NCBI GenBank assembly: GCA_003222065.1
Contig: QHUV01000096.1
Coordinates: forward strand, 1-7,382
Reading direction: 5' to 3'
Origin: Gemmatimonadota bacterium
GTDB lineage: Bacteria; Gemmatimonadota; Gemmatimonadetes; Gemmatimonadales; Gemmatimonadaceae
Length of the DNA: 7,382 nucleotides
The position numbers were made by a program, and so were the translations under genes. The notes below the pieces were generated by a model. That model was not told the origin of the DNA. It ran no database searches and saw only the letters and a program-made list of their open reading frames with translations. Numbering within the stretch: the stretch's first letter is position 1; each line of letters opens with the position of its first letter. Of the stretch, positions 1 through 6,882 are shown piece after piece.

Positions 1-903
1 CCTCCGACGCTCGAAGAGACAATCCGCGCGCGCCTCGATTCGTTGCAGGCGCAAAGCAGCTTCTACGCGAAACAGCTCGCTAGCGGCCACGAAGTTTCCA
101 TCCGTGCCGACGTTCCCATGAACACCGCGAGCGTCATCAAGATCCCTGTGATGATCCTCGCGTTTCGTGACGCGGACGCCGGCCGGCTCGACCTCGATCA
201 GCGCTACGTGATTCGGCCGGAGGACCAGCGGCGGGGCAGCGGACTGTTGCAGACCTTCGCACCGGGCATCCAGCCGACGCTGCGCGATATCGTCACGCAG
301 ATGATCATCACGAGCGACAACACGGCGACCGACATCATGATCGCTAAAGTGGGTCGCGACCGCGTGAATCGGATGCTCGACTCGCTTGGCTATCGGCAGA
401 CGCGCCTCAATGCCACGACCGGAGATCTCTTTCGCGCCGTTTGGGTCGCGCTGGATCCGAAGTATGCCAGCATGACGGACCTTGAGGTGTTTACCCGCGG
501 ATTTCCTAACGACAGTGCCGCCGATCGCCGCAATACGGCCTTCGTCGCCGATTCATCGAAATGGCTCGGAAAGACGACGGCACGTGAGATCGGACGGCTG
601 TTGGAGCAGCTTCAGCGTGGGGATCTCGCGAGCAAGGCGTCGACGCAGGAGATGCTCCGCATTCTCCGGCAGCAGTTCTACGCGTCACGCCTGCCGCAGC
701 GGATTCGCTTCCGCGCCGGCATCGCCCACAAGACCGGCGACTGGCCGCCCCTTCTCGGCAACGACGTGGGGATTATCTATGCGCCGAGCGGGCCGATCGT
801 TGCTGCCGTGTTCACGAACATGAATCGCGGAGACTTCACCGATCTCGAAGCCACCGAGGGCCGGATTGGGGAGGATCTGTTGAACGCGTGGGGCGGGAAA
901 TGA
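1..903 (+). CDS. Class A beta-lactamase-like serine hydrolase (5' end missing)
   Basis: The reading frame is open from the first base, with protein-like sequence before the first possible start (TTG at 43), so the true start and any signal peptide lie upstream of the window. Three class A/penicillin-binding motifs are visible: SxxK as S-V-I-K (Ser codon 130-132, Lys 139-141), SDN (313-321) and KTG (730-738). SxxK to SDN is 61 residues, close to the 60 of class A enzymes. SDN to KTG is 139 residues instead of about 104, and no ExxLN (Glu166) motif is recognisable between them. In this family the serine acylates a beta-lactam or peptide-like substrate, usually in the periplasm. Here the fold is well supported, but deacylation and hence real beta-lactamase activity are uncertain. 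It could instead be a PBP-like or other serine hydrolase. The gene stops with TGA 123 bases before the S9 peptidase gene. Confidence 0.85.
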   Translation, partial: PPTLEETIRARLDSLQAQSSFYAKQLASGHEVSIRADVPMNTASVIKIPVMILAFRDADAGRLDLDQRYVIRPEDQRRGSGLLQTFAPGIQPTLRDIVTQMIITSDNTATDIMIAKVGRDRVNRMLDSLGYRQTRLNATTGDLFRAVWVALDPKYASMTDLEVFTRGFPNDSAADRRNTAFVADSSKWLGKTTAREIGRLLEQLQRGDLASKASTQEMLRILRQQFYASRLPQRIRFRAGIAHKTGDWPPLLGNDVGIIYAPSGPIVAAVFTNMNRGDFTDLEATEGRIGEDLLNAWGGK

Positions 904-913
904 CCGCCGTTTT
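892..913 (+). terminator. Possible weak intrinsic terminator overlapping a stop codon
   Basis: A five-base-pair GC stem, GGCGG at 892-896 with CCGCC at 904-908, closes a seven-base loop that contains the TGA of the beta-lactamase-like gene and is followed by GTTTTG. The stem is short and the T run is only four bases, so this may be chance in GC-rich DNA. Confidence 0.25.
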
Positions 914-1026
914 GTCCGCGTTCGTCCGTGCTGACGCTTTTAGACCCGCCGCGCGAGTTGGCGCACGGGATGTATTCTTGGAGCACGGATCCTAGCCTCC
1001 ACTGACACGATTCCCGATAGCATCTC

Positions 1027-3132
1027 ATGAAGGCACTCATTCGACTCTCGTTGGCCATAATTCTCGCGTCGGGCAGTCGAACGTTAGGCGCGCAACAAAA
1101 GCGGGCGATCACGTTCGATGACTTCGCGGCGGTGCGGGCCGTCGCTGACCCGCAGGTCGCGCCAGACGGACGGTCTGTTCTCTATTCACTGCGGACGACC
1201 GACGTTGGCGCGAATCGGCGCACGGGAAAGACATTCATGGCCGCCGTCGCGGGCGGCGCTCCGCACATCTTTCCGGCGGACGAGGTCAACGCAAGCGAAG
1301 CACGATGGTCGCCCGACGGACGACGCGTGGTCTATGTCGCAGGCGGGCAGCTCTGGATTGCCGACGCGGACGGCGGCAATCGCTCACAGGTCACGAAGCT
1401 CAACGGCGGCGCGACTGGCCCGGTATGGTCGCCCACCGGGTCACTGATCGCGTTCACAACGGGCGTCTATCCGGACTGCACGACGGACGCGTGCAGCGCG
1501 TCGCGGGACAGCGCAGCGGCGGCAAATCCGGTGAAGGCGCACATCGCGAACGAGCTGATGTTCCGGCATTGGAACGCATGGGACAACGGTACGCGATCGC
1601 ATTTGTTCGTCGTCGCGCCCGACGGCAGCGGCATGCGCGACCTGACACCGGGCGTTCGCTACGATGTGCCACCGGGCCCATTCGGCGGCAGTGAGGGCTA
1701 CGCGTTTTCGCCTGACGGTCAGGAGATGACGTACACGGCGAAGAATGCAGGACGCGCCGATGCGTGGTCCACGGACATCAATCTCTACGTGGTCCCAACG
1801 AGCGGCGGCGCGCCCACGGTGATCACCGCCGCGAACCTCGGCGCGGATCAGAATCCGGTGTACACGCCTAACGGGCGGTTCATCGCCTATGCGTCGCAGC
1901 GACGCGCGGGGTTCGAGTCCGACCGCTGGCGACTCATGCTCTACGAGCGCGTCACGAAGACGACGCGCGAGCTGCTGCCCTCGTGGGACCGGAACGCGGA
2001 CGCGTATTTCTTCGCGCCGGACATGAGCGCGCTCTACGTGAACACGACCGATGCGGGCCGCGAGAAGCTGTATCGCTTCGCGCTCGAGCAGGGCACGGCC
2101 GGCGCGGGCCTCGTCAAGCCGCGCGGACCGGCGATTGTCGTGGGCGACCACAACAACGCGGCGTTCACGCTATCCGCTGACGGGCGGACGCTGGCATGGG
2201 TCCGGGACGCGGCCGACCAACCGGCGGAAGTCTACTCGGCCGCGGTGACGCCTAACGGGCAGGCCGACACGCACCAGGTGACGCACGAGAACGACACCCT
2301 CGTAGCGAGACTGGCTGTCAATCCGGTCGAGGACTTCTGGTTCAGGGGCGCCGGCGGAGACAGCGTGCAGGGATTCATCGTCAAACCGCCGCAGTGGCAG
2401 ACGGGCCGAAAGTATCCGACGGTGCTGCTCATTCATGGCGGAACACAAGGCGCGTGGCTCGATCAATGGCATTCGCGGTGGAACTATCAGATGTTCGCGG
2501 CGAATGGCTTCGCGCTCGTGATCGTCAATCCTCGTGGTTCGACGGGCTATGGCCAGCGATTTGTCGATGACGTATCGAAGGGCTGGGGCGGAAAGGTGTA
2601 CACCGACCTGATGAACGGCCTCGATGCCGCGCTAGCCCGTTATGCATGGATGGACCGGTCGCGGTTAGGCGCGGCGGGCGGCTCGTTCGGCGGATACATG
2701 GTGGATTGGATCGCGGGCCATTCCACGCGCTTCAAGGCGCTCGTCTCACACGCCGGCCCGTTCAATCTCGAGAACATGAACACGGCCACTGAGGAACTCT
2801 GGTTCCCCGAATGGGAGTACGGCGGGGACTTCTGGAATCCGGCAGCGATGCGCGAGCAGTATCGCGTATATTCGCCGCATCTCTACGCGAAGAATTTCAA
2901 GACGCCGACGCTCGTGACGGGCGGCGAGCTCGATTTCCGCGTTCCGTATACCGAAGACCTCTCGATGTTCACCGCCCTGCAGCGGCAGGGCGTGGCGAGC
3001 CGGCTGGTGATCTTCCCAGATGAAGGACACTGGGTTTTGAAGCCGCAGAATCAGCGTCTCTGGTGGTCCGAGGTTCAGAGCTGGCTGGTGAAATACCTGG
3101 GGAGCAATCGAGAGCTATCCACCATCAGGTGA
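1027..3132 (+). CDS. Exported S9 family (prolyl oligopeptidase-type) serine peptidase
   Basis: This is a complete 701-residue protein. The start ATG is followed by a short basic stretch (K2, R6) and a hydrophobic segment, with likely signal cleavage after L-G-A near residue 22, so it is probably secreted or periplasmic. Residues about 25-430 form a beta-propeller with repeated SPDG-like blades (APDGR, SPDGR, SPTGS, SPDGQ, TPNGR, SADGR). Residues about 450-701 are an alpha/beta-hydrolase domain with HGG at 470-472, NPRGSTGYG, the nucleophile Ser553 in GGSFGGY, Asp636 in GELDFRVP and His668 in DEGHW. This is the full catalytic triad of acylaminoacyl/dipeptidyl-peptidase-like S9 enzymes, which cleave short peptides, often from the N-terminus. 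Length is typical for the family. The exact specificity cannot be read. No good Shine-Dalgarno or sigma-70 promoter stands out in the 123-base gap upstream. It converges on the aldehyde dehydrogenase gene. Confidence 0.95.
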   Translation: MKALIRLSLAIILASGSRTLGAQQKRAITFDDFAAVRAVADPQVAPDGRSVLYSLRTTDVGANRRTGKTFMAAVAGGAPHIFPADEVNASEARWSPDGRRVVYVAGGQLWIADADGGNRSQVTKLNGGATGPVWSPTGSLIAFTTGVYPDCTTDACSASRDSAAAANPVKAHIANELMFRHWNAWDNGTRSHLFVVAPDGSGMRDLTPGVRYDVPPGPFGGSEGYAFSPDGQEMTYTAKNAGRADAWSTDINLYVVPTSGGAPTVITAANLGADQNPVYTPNGRFIAYASQRRAGFESDRWRLMLYERVTKTTRELLPSWDRNADAYFFAPDMSALYVNTTDAGREKLYRFALEQGTAGAGLVKPRGPAIVVGDHNNAAFTLSADGRTLAWVRDAADQPAEVYSAAVTPNGQADTHQVTHENDTLVARLAVNPVEDFWFRGAGGDSVQGFIVKPPQWQTGRKYPTVLLIHGGTQGAWLDQWHSRWNYQMFAANGFALVIVNPRGSTGYGQRFVDDVSKGWGGKVYTDLMNGLDAALARYAWMDRSRLGAAGGSFGGYMVDWIAGHSTRFKALVSHAGPFNLENMNTATEELWFPEWEYGGDFWNPAAMREQYRVYSPHLYAKNFKTPTLVTGGELDFRVPYTEDLSMFTALQRQGVASRLVIFPDEGHWVLKPQNQRLWWSEVQSWLVKYLGSNRELSTIR

Positions 3133-3197
3133 TCAACTAAAGACAGAAGTCGAGAGTCCGGCCGGATTCGTGACGACGGCATGACGCATGAAGTGCA

Positions 3198-3229
3198 TTC
3201 TCTCGCGCTTCGATTCGTTCGCGAGGGAG
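3198..3229. repeat. Intergenic hairpin within a wider imperfect inverted repeat
   Basis: TTCTCTCGCG (3198-3207) can pair with CGCGAGGGAG (3220-3229) over ten positions, two of them G-T wobbles, around a 12-base loop. It sits inside a looser outer repeat, GCATTC (3195-3200) with GAATGC (3250-3255), and near repeated CGAAGC words (3234-3239 and 3244-3249). It lies between the S9 peptidase stop and the main terminator. It could be an RNA 3'-end structure or the remnant of a dispersed intergenic repeat; the window alone cannot tell. Confidence 0.35.
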
Positions 3230-3269
3230 GGGTCGAAGCTGAGCGAAGCGAATGCGTGAGTGGAACGAG

Positions 3270-3295
3270 AAGGGGCGGCCCATAGGCCGCCCCTT
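3270..3295. terminator. Bidirectional intrinsic terminator between convergent genes
   Basis: A perfect 11-base-pair stem pairs 3270-3280 (AAGGGGCGGCC) with 3285-3295 (GGCCGCCCCTT) around a CATA loop. It lies between the S9 peptidase stop (3132, plus strand) and the aldehyde dehydrogenase stop (3322, minus strand), where a shared terminator is expected. The T tract is short on either strand, so it resembles the U-poor terminators of high-GC bacteria. Confidence 0.7.
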
Positions 3296-3321
3296 GCACG
3301 TTTCGCCGACCGCCATTGCGA

Positions 3322-5736
3322 TCATTCCCCGTACGGTACCCAAATATTCTTGACTTGGGTCGCTTCGCGAAGAAACTCGCGTCCTTCCCCATGACGCGCG
3401 TCCAGCCAATCGCGCGCGTACCATGACGCCCACGTCCGCTTCATGTTGGACGCCGACGCGAGCTCGACAGCTTTCACGCCCTCGCGCGTGCCGAAATACC
3501 ATGTGCCCTCTACGTCGTCGTGCTCGGCGAGAGTCTTGGCGAGCGCGTCCTTCGCGCCACTGACAATATTGACGACGCCATCCGGGACGTCGGAGGTCTC
3601 GAGGACGCTGTAGAAGTCCGTGCCCGAAAGTGGATACGGTTCCGAGGGAACCGCGATGACGGTGTTGCCCGTGGCGATCGCCGGGCCGATAAGCGAGATC
3701 AGGCCGAGCAAGGGGAATTCGTTAGGGCAAGCGATGCCGAGCACGCCGATCGGTTCGTTCATCGCGATCGCGACGCCGCGGATAGGAACGGAGTGAACGG
3801 CGCCGTCGTACTTGTCGGCCCACGCCCCGTAGGTGAAGAGTCGCGACACGGCCGTGTCCACCTCACGAGTCGCCGACGCGGCATCAGCGCCCGTCACGCG
3901 CGCGATCCGATCCGCGAACTCTTCCCCACGGCCGGCAAGATTCTCGGCGATGTAGTACAGAATCTGCGCCCGATTGTGGCCTGTTGCCTTGCTCCACGTG
4001 CGATACGCTGCGTGCGCGGCTTCTACGGCGTTACGGATATCCTTGCGATTGCCCTCTCCGACCTCACCGAGCAGATCCCCGTTAGGCGCGACGACCTGCC
4101 GGCTGTACCCCGAATCCGGCCGCACCTGCTTGCCGCCAATGAAGAGCTTGGGGGTGCGATCGATCGGCGGCTGCTGAGCGGTGGTCGCTGGTCGGCTGCG
4201 GTGTTCAGATGTTGTGCCCCCGGCAGTTGCACCGTTGGCAGTTGCGCTCTTGGCAGTTGCGTCTTCCGCAGCTGCGCGCTCCACAGTCAAGTACTCGAAC
4301 ATCCCTTCCCGTCCGCCCTCACGGCCAAAACCGCTCTCGCGGTATCCACCAAAGCCGGCGGCGGCGTCGAAGAGGTTTGTCGAGTTCACCCAGACGACGC
4401 CCGATTTGAGCTTGGGCGCGATGTCGAGGGCGAGGTTGATGTTCTCCGTCCACAGACTCGCCGCCAAACCATATGGCGTGTTATTGGCCAGCGCGACCGA
4501 TTCCTCCGGCGTGCGAAACGTCATCGACACCAGGACAGGCCCAAATATTTCGACCTGGGCGATTGTCGATGACGGAGCGACGTCGGTAAAGAGCGTCGGC
4601 GGATAGAAGTAGCCTTCCGTCGGGCATGCCCATGATGGCTGCCACATTCGCGCCCCCTCATCGACTCCCTGCCTGACGAGTCCGCGAATCCGCTCCAGTT
4701 GCACCGGGGCGACGATCGCGCCCATGTCCACCGCTTTGTCGAGCGACGAGCCGACGCGCAGCGTCTCCATGCGTGCGCGAAGCTTCGCCTCCAGCTTTGT
4801 CGCGATCCCTTCCTGCGCGAGCAATCGGGAACCGGCACAACACACCTGCCCCTGATTGAACCAGATCGCGTCGACGACACCCTCGACCACGCTGTCGAGA
4901 TCCGCGTCATCGTACACGATGAAGGGACTCTTGCCCCCGAGCTCGAGACTGAGCTTCTTGCCGGAACCCGCGGTCGCGCGCCGAATGGCGCGTCCGACCT
5001 CGGTGGAACCGGTAAACGCGATCTTGTCGACGTCTTGATGATCGACAATCAACTTACCGGTATCGCCATCACCGGTAAGAACATTCAAAACTCCCGCTGG
5101 CAACCCGACGTCGGCGGCAAGCTCGGCGAACAACAGGGCCGTGAGGGGCGTGAACTCTGCCGGCTTGATCACGATCGTGCATCCGGCGGCCAATGCCGGA
5201 GCAACCTTCCACGCGAGCATGAGCAACGGAAAGTTCCACGGGATGATTTGCCCAACGACACCGACGCCCTGATAGCCTGGGAATTCGGCGTCGAGAAGCT
5301 GCGCCCACCCGGCGTGGTGGTAGAAGTGCCGTGCCACGAGCGGGATGTCGATGTCTCTCGTCTCGCGAATCGATTTGCCATTGTCCATGCTCTCGAGCAC
5401 GGCGAAGAGACGCGAGTGCTTCTGGACACCGCGCGCGAGCGCATACAGCCACCGCGCTCGCGCGTGCGGTGTGAGCGCGCGCCACGAGGGCAGCGCGGCT
5501 CGAGCCGCGGCGACCGCCGCGTTTACGTCACTCGCCGTTCCCTGACTGACTCGCGCCAAGAGCGCGCGCGTTGCCGGATTACTGACGTCGAATGTCTCAC
5601 GCGGTTCGGTCCAGTGGCCGCCAATAAAATGGCCGAAGACACGCTCATGCTTGCCTAACCAGGAGAGCGCTTCCTTGTCACTCTCCGGTGCAGGTCCGTA
5701 CTCGAGCGACTCGAAGATTTCCGCGACTGAAGACAT
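3322..5736 (-). CDS. Two-domain aldehyde dehydrogenase, ALDH16 type
   Basis: The protein has 804 residues from the ATG at 5734-5736. An upstream in-frame ATG at 5770-5772 would add 12 residues and overlap deoC; I prefer the inner start because M-S-S-V-A-E-I-F begins the conserved part. Residues about 25-480 are a complete NAD(P)-dependent ALDH domain with IPWNFP (Asn168), ELGGKSP (general base Glu265) and GQVCCAGSR (catalytic Cys299). The Glu-Cys spacing of 34 equals that of ALDH2. A low-complexity Ala/Thr linker follows at about 485-526. A second, shorter ALDH-like domain fills residues 527-804; it keeps the Rossmann part but has ASNMK where ELGGK would be and no catalytic cysteine. One active plus one dead domain is the ALDH16 arrangement. 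It likely oxidises an aldehyde, plausibly the acetaldehyde made by DeoC, whose gene ends four bases upstream. It is cytoplasmic, as no signal peptide is seen. Confidence 0.92.
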   Translation of the reverse strand: MSSVAEIFESLEYGPAPESDKEALSWLGKHERVFGHFIGGHWTEPRETFDVSNPATRALLARVSQGTASDVNAAVAAARAALPSWRALTPHARARWLYALARGVQKHSRLFAVLESMDNGKSIRETRDIDIPLVARHFYHHAGWAQLLDAEFPGYQGVGVVGQIIPWNFPLLMLAWKVAPALAAGCTIVIKPAEFTPLTALLFAELAADVGLPAGVLNVLTGDGDTGKLIVDHQDVDKIAFTGSTEVGRAIRRATAGSGKKLSLELGGKSPFIVYDDADLDSVVEGVVDAIWFNQGQVCCAGSRLLAQEGIATKLEAKLRARMETLRVGSSLDKAVDMGAIVAPVQLERIRGLVRQGVDEGARMWQPSWACPTEGYFYPPTLFTDVAPSSTIAQVEIFGPVLVSMTFRTPEESVALANNTPYGLAASLWTENINLALDIAPKLKSGVVWVNSTNLFDAAAGFGGYRESGFGREGGREGMFEYLTVERAAAEDATAKSATANGATAGGTTSEHRSRPATTAQQPPIDRTPKLFIGGKQVRPDSGYSRQVVAPNGDLLGEVGEGNRKDIRNAVEAAHAAYRTWSKATGHNRAQILYYIAENLAGRGEEFADRIARVTGADAASATREVDTAVSRLFTYGAWADKYDGAVHSVPIRGVAIAMNEPIGVLGIACPNEFPLLGLISLIGPAIATGNTVIAVPSEPYPLSGTDFYSVLETSDVPDGVVNIVSGAKDALAKTLAEHDDVEGTWYFGTREGVKAVELASASNMKRTWASWYARDWLDARHGEGREFLREATQVKNIWVPYGE
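4222..4281 (-). repeat. 15-bp tandem repeat encoding the interdomain linker
   Basis: Three consecutive 15-base units (4222-4236, 4237-4251, 4252-4266) share the nine-base core GGCAGTTGC, and a fourth unit (4267-4281) is degenerate. Read on the coding strand they encode Ala-Thr-Ala followed by two variable residues (ATAKS, ATANG, ATAGG). The array lies at residues 486-505 of the aldehyde dehydrogenase, between its two domains. The 15-base period keeps the reading frame, so copy number could vary without breaking the gene. Confidence 0.85.
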
Positions 5737-5740
5737 GTCG

Positions 5741-6835
5741 TTAGGGCATTGGCATCCGGTGAGCGGCTGCATAGCGGCCGGTCACGAAGTGCTCGAGCTG
5801 GCGTTCGATGTCCGTGAGCAATGAGCTGGCACCGATGCGGAATAGCTCCGGGCGGAGCCAGCGGTCGCCGAGCTCGTCCTTCATGAGGTACATGTACTCG
5901 AGCACGTTCTTCGCGCCGCGGATCCCGCCTGCTGGCTTGAAGCCGACCCCAAAACCGGTTAGGTCCTTGTACTCGCGAATCATCCGCGCCATAACGAGAG
6001 CGAAGGCGAGCGTCGCGTTCACGCCCTCCTTTCCCGTCGACGTCTTGATGAAGTCGGCACCCGCCTGCATCGCGACGACGCTCGCTCGAGCGACATTGTT
6101 TAGTGTTCCAAGCTCTCCTGTGGCAAGGATGGCTTTCATATGAGCCTCTCCACAGGCAGTACGGAATGCTTTCACTTCGTCGTACAAGGCGTGCCAGTTG
6201 CCGGTGAGCACATGGGAGCGGGTGATCACGATGTCGATCTCGCGCGCCCCAGCGGCGATGCTGGCGTGGATCTCATCGATGCGCTGCTCCAAAGGACTGA
6301 GTCCGGCGGGAAAGCCAGCAGAAACAGCGGCGACGGGGATGGTCGATCCGGCGAGGGCCTCTACCGCGGTTGGAACGAGGGCATGGTATACGCACACCGC
6401 GCCAACTTGAATAGAGAGCTCCGCGGCCCCGAGTGATCGCTCGAGATCGTCGCGCAAAGGGCGGCGAGCTTTGGCGCAGAGCCGGCGCACGTTGCCTGGT
6501 GTGTCATCACCCGCTAGTGTCGTTAGGTCGATGAGGGTGATGGCGCGGAGCAACCATGCCGCCTGCCATTCCTTCTTGACGGTTCGTCGCGTCGGAATCG
6601 TCGCCGCGCGCCGCTCGACGGCGCTGCGATTGACGTGAATGGAGCGTACCGCGTCGAGATCGAGCGGCGTTCCTGGATTGCGTCCCCCATGTTCGATCGG
6701 TTGCGCACGATTGGCTGGGCCCGTCATGAGAGTAGGGCGCGCGTCGGCACCTCGTGATTCGCGCGCCGGAGCGGGCGCAGCGCCCGCGGTCGCCGGTGCC
6801 CCGCCGATCGATTCCAGATTGCGCTTCGCGGTCAT
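5741..6835 (-). CDS. deoC: Deoxyribose-phosphate aldolase (DERA), long eukaryote-like form
   Basis: This class I aldolase cleaves 2-deoxy-D-ribose-5-phosphate to glyceraldehyde-3-phosphate and acetaldehyde in deoxynucleoside catabolism. All catalytic elements are visible: Schiff-base Lys264 in FIKTSTGK, Lys300 in GFKPAGGIR and Asp201 in EIDIVI, equivalent to E. coli K167, K201 and D102. The TIM-barrel region runs from about residue 85 to 350. From memory, residues 58-364 match human DERA closely, including RRTVKKEWQAAWLL and the tail VTGRYAA, so it belongs to the longer branch rather than the 259-residue E. coli branch. The 364-residue frame has an Ala/Pro-rich extension; the internal ATG at 6725-6727 gives 328 residues, nearer the human 318, so the start is uncertain. 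Neither start has a clear Shine-Dalgarno. The TAA stop lies four bases before the aldehyde dehydrogenase start, suggesting one transcript and translational coupling. Confidence 0.95.
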   Translation of the reverse strand: MTAKRNLESIGGAPATAGAAPAPARESRGADARPTLMTGPANRAQPIEHGGRNPGTPLDLDAVRSIHVNRSAVERRAATIPTRRTVKKEWQAAWLLRAITLIDLTTLAGDDTPGNVRRLCAKARRPLRDDLERSLGAAELSIQVGAVCVYHALVPTAVEALAGSTIPVAAVSAGFPAGLSPLEQRIDEIHASIAAGAREIDIVITRSHVLTGNWHALYDEVKAFRTACGEAHMKAILATGELGTLNNVARASVVAMQAGADFIKTSTGKEGVNATLAFALVMARMIREYKDLTGFGVGFKPAGGIRGAKNVLEYMYLMKDELGDRWLRPELFRIGASSLLTDIERQLEHFVTGRYAAAHRMPMP

Positions 6836-6865
6836 GGAGCGGTAATGTAGGGGCCGAGATGGTCC

Positions 6866-6882
6866 AGGAGCTAGGAGCTAGG
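6866..6882 (+). repeat. AGGAGCT short tandem repeat carrying two Shine-Dalgarno candidates
   Basis: The 7-base unit AGGAGCT occurs twice, followed by AGG, directly before a GTG start. It offers AGGAG at 6866-6870 (11 bases from the start) and at 6873-6877 (4 bases from the start). Neither spacing is ideal, but one of them must serve if GTG at 6882 is correct. An in-frame TAG at 6879-6881 rules out any start further upstream. Confidence 0.6.

Noticed and set aside
43..903. TTG at 43 as the true start of the beta-lactamase-like gene
   Set aside because: The frame upstream of it (L-E-E-T-I-R-A-R-L-D) looks like genuine protein and no signal peptide or ribosome site is seen, so the gene runs off the window edge.
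904..1026. Promoter for the S9 peptidase gene (TATTCT at 973-978, TTGGCG at 958-963)
   Set aside because: The spacing between the two is only nine bases and neither pairs with a second element at the right distance; no Shine-Dalgarno precedes the ATG either.
1441..2151. Minus-strand open frame of 236 codons inside the S9 peptidase gene
   Set aside because: It is a shadow of the beta-propeller coding region; its Arg/Val-rich composition and lack of motifs give no support.
3520..5658. Long plus-strand open frames (3520-4572 and 4699-5658) opposite the aldehyde dehydrogenase gene
   Set aside because: They are antisense to a clearly coding gene with conserved ALDH motifs. Their translations are Arg-rich and match no family, as expected for shadow frames in high-GC DNA.
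6836..6881. Possible -10 (TACATT, minus strand, 6849-6844) for deoC
   Set aside because: Only four of six consensus bases match and no acceptable -35 is present at 16-18 bases, so it is not listed as a promoter.
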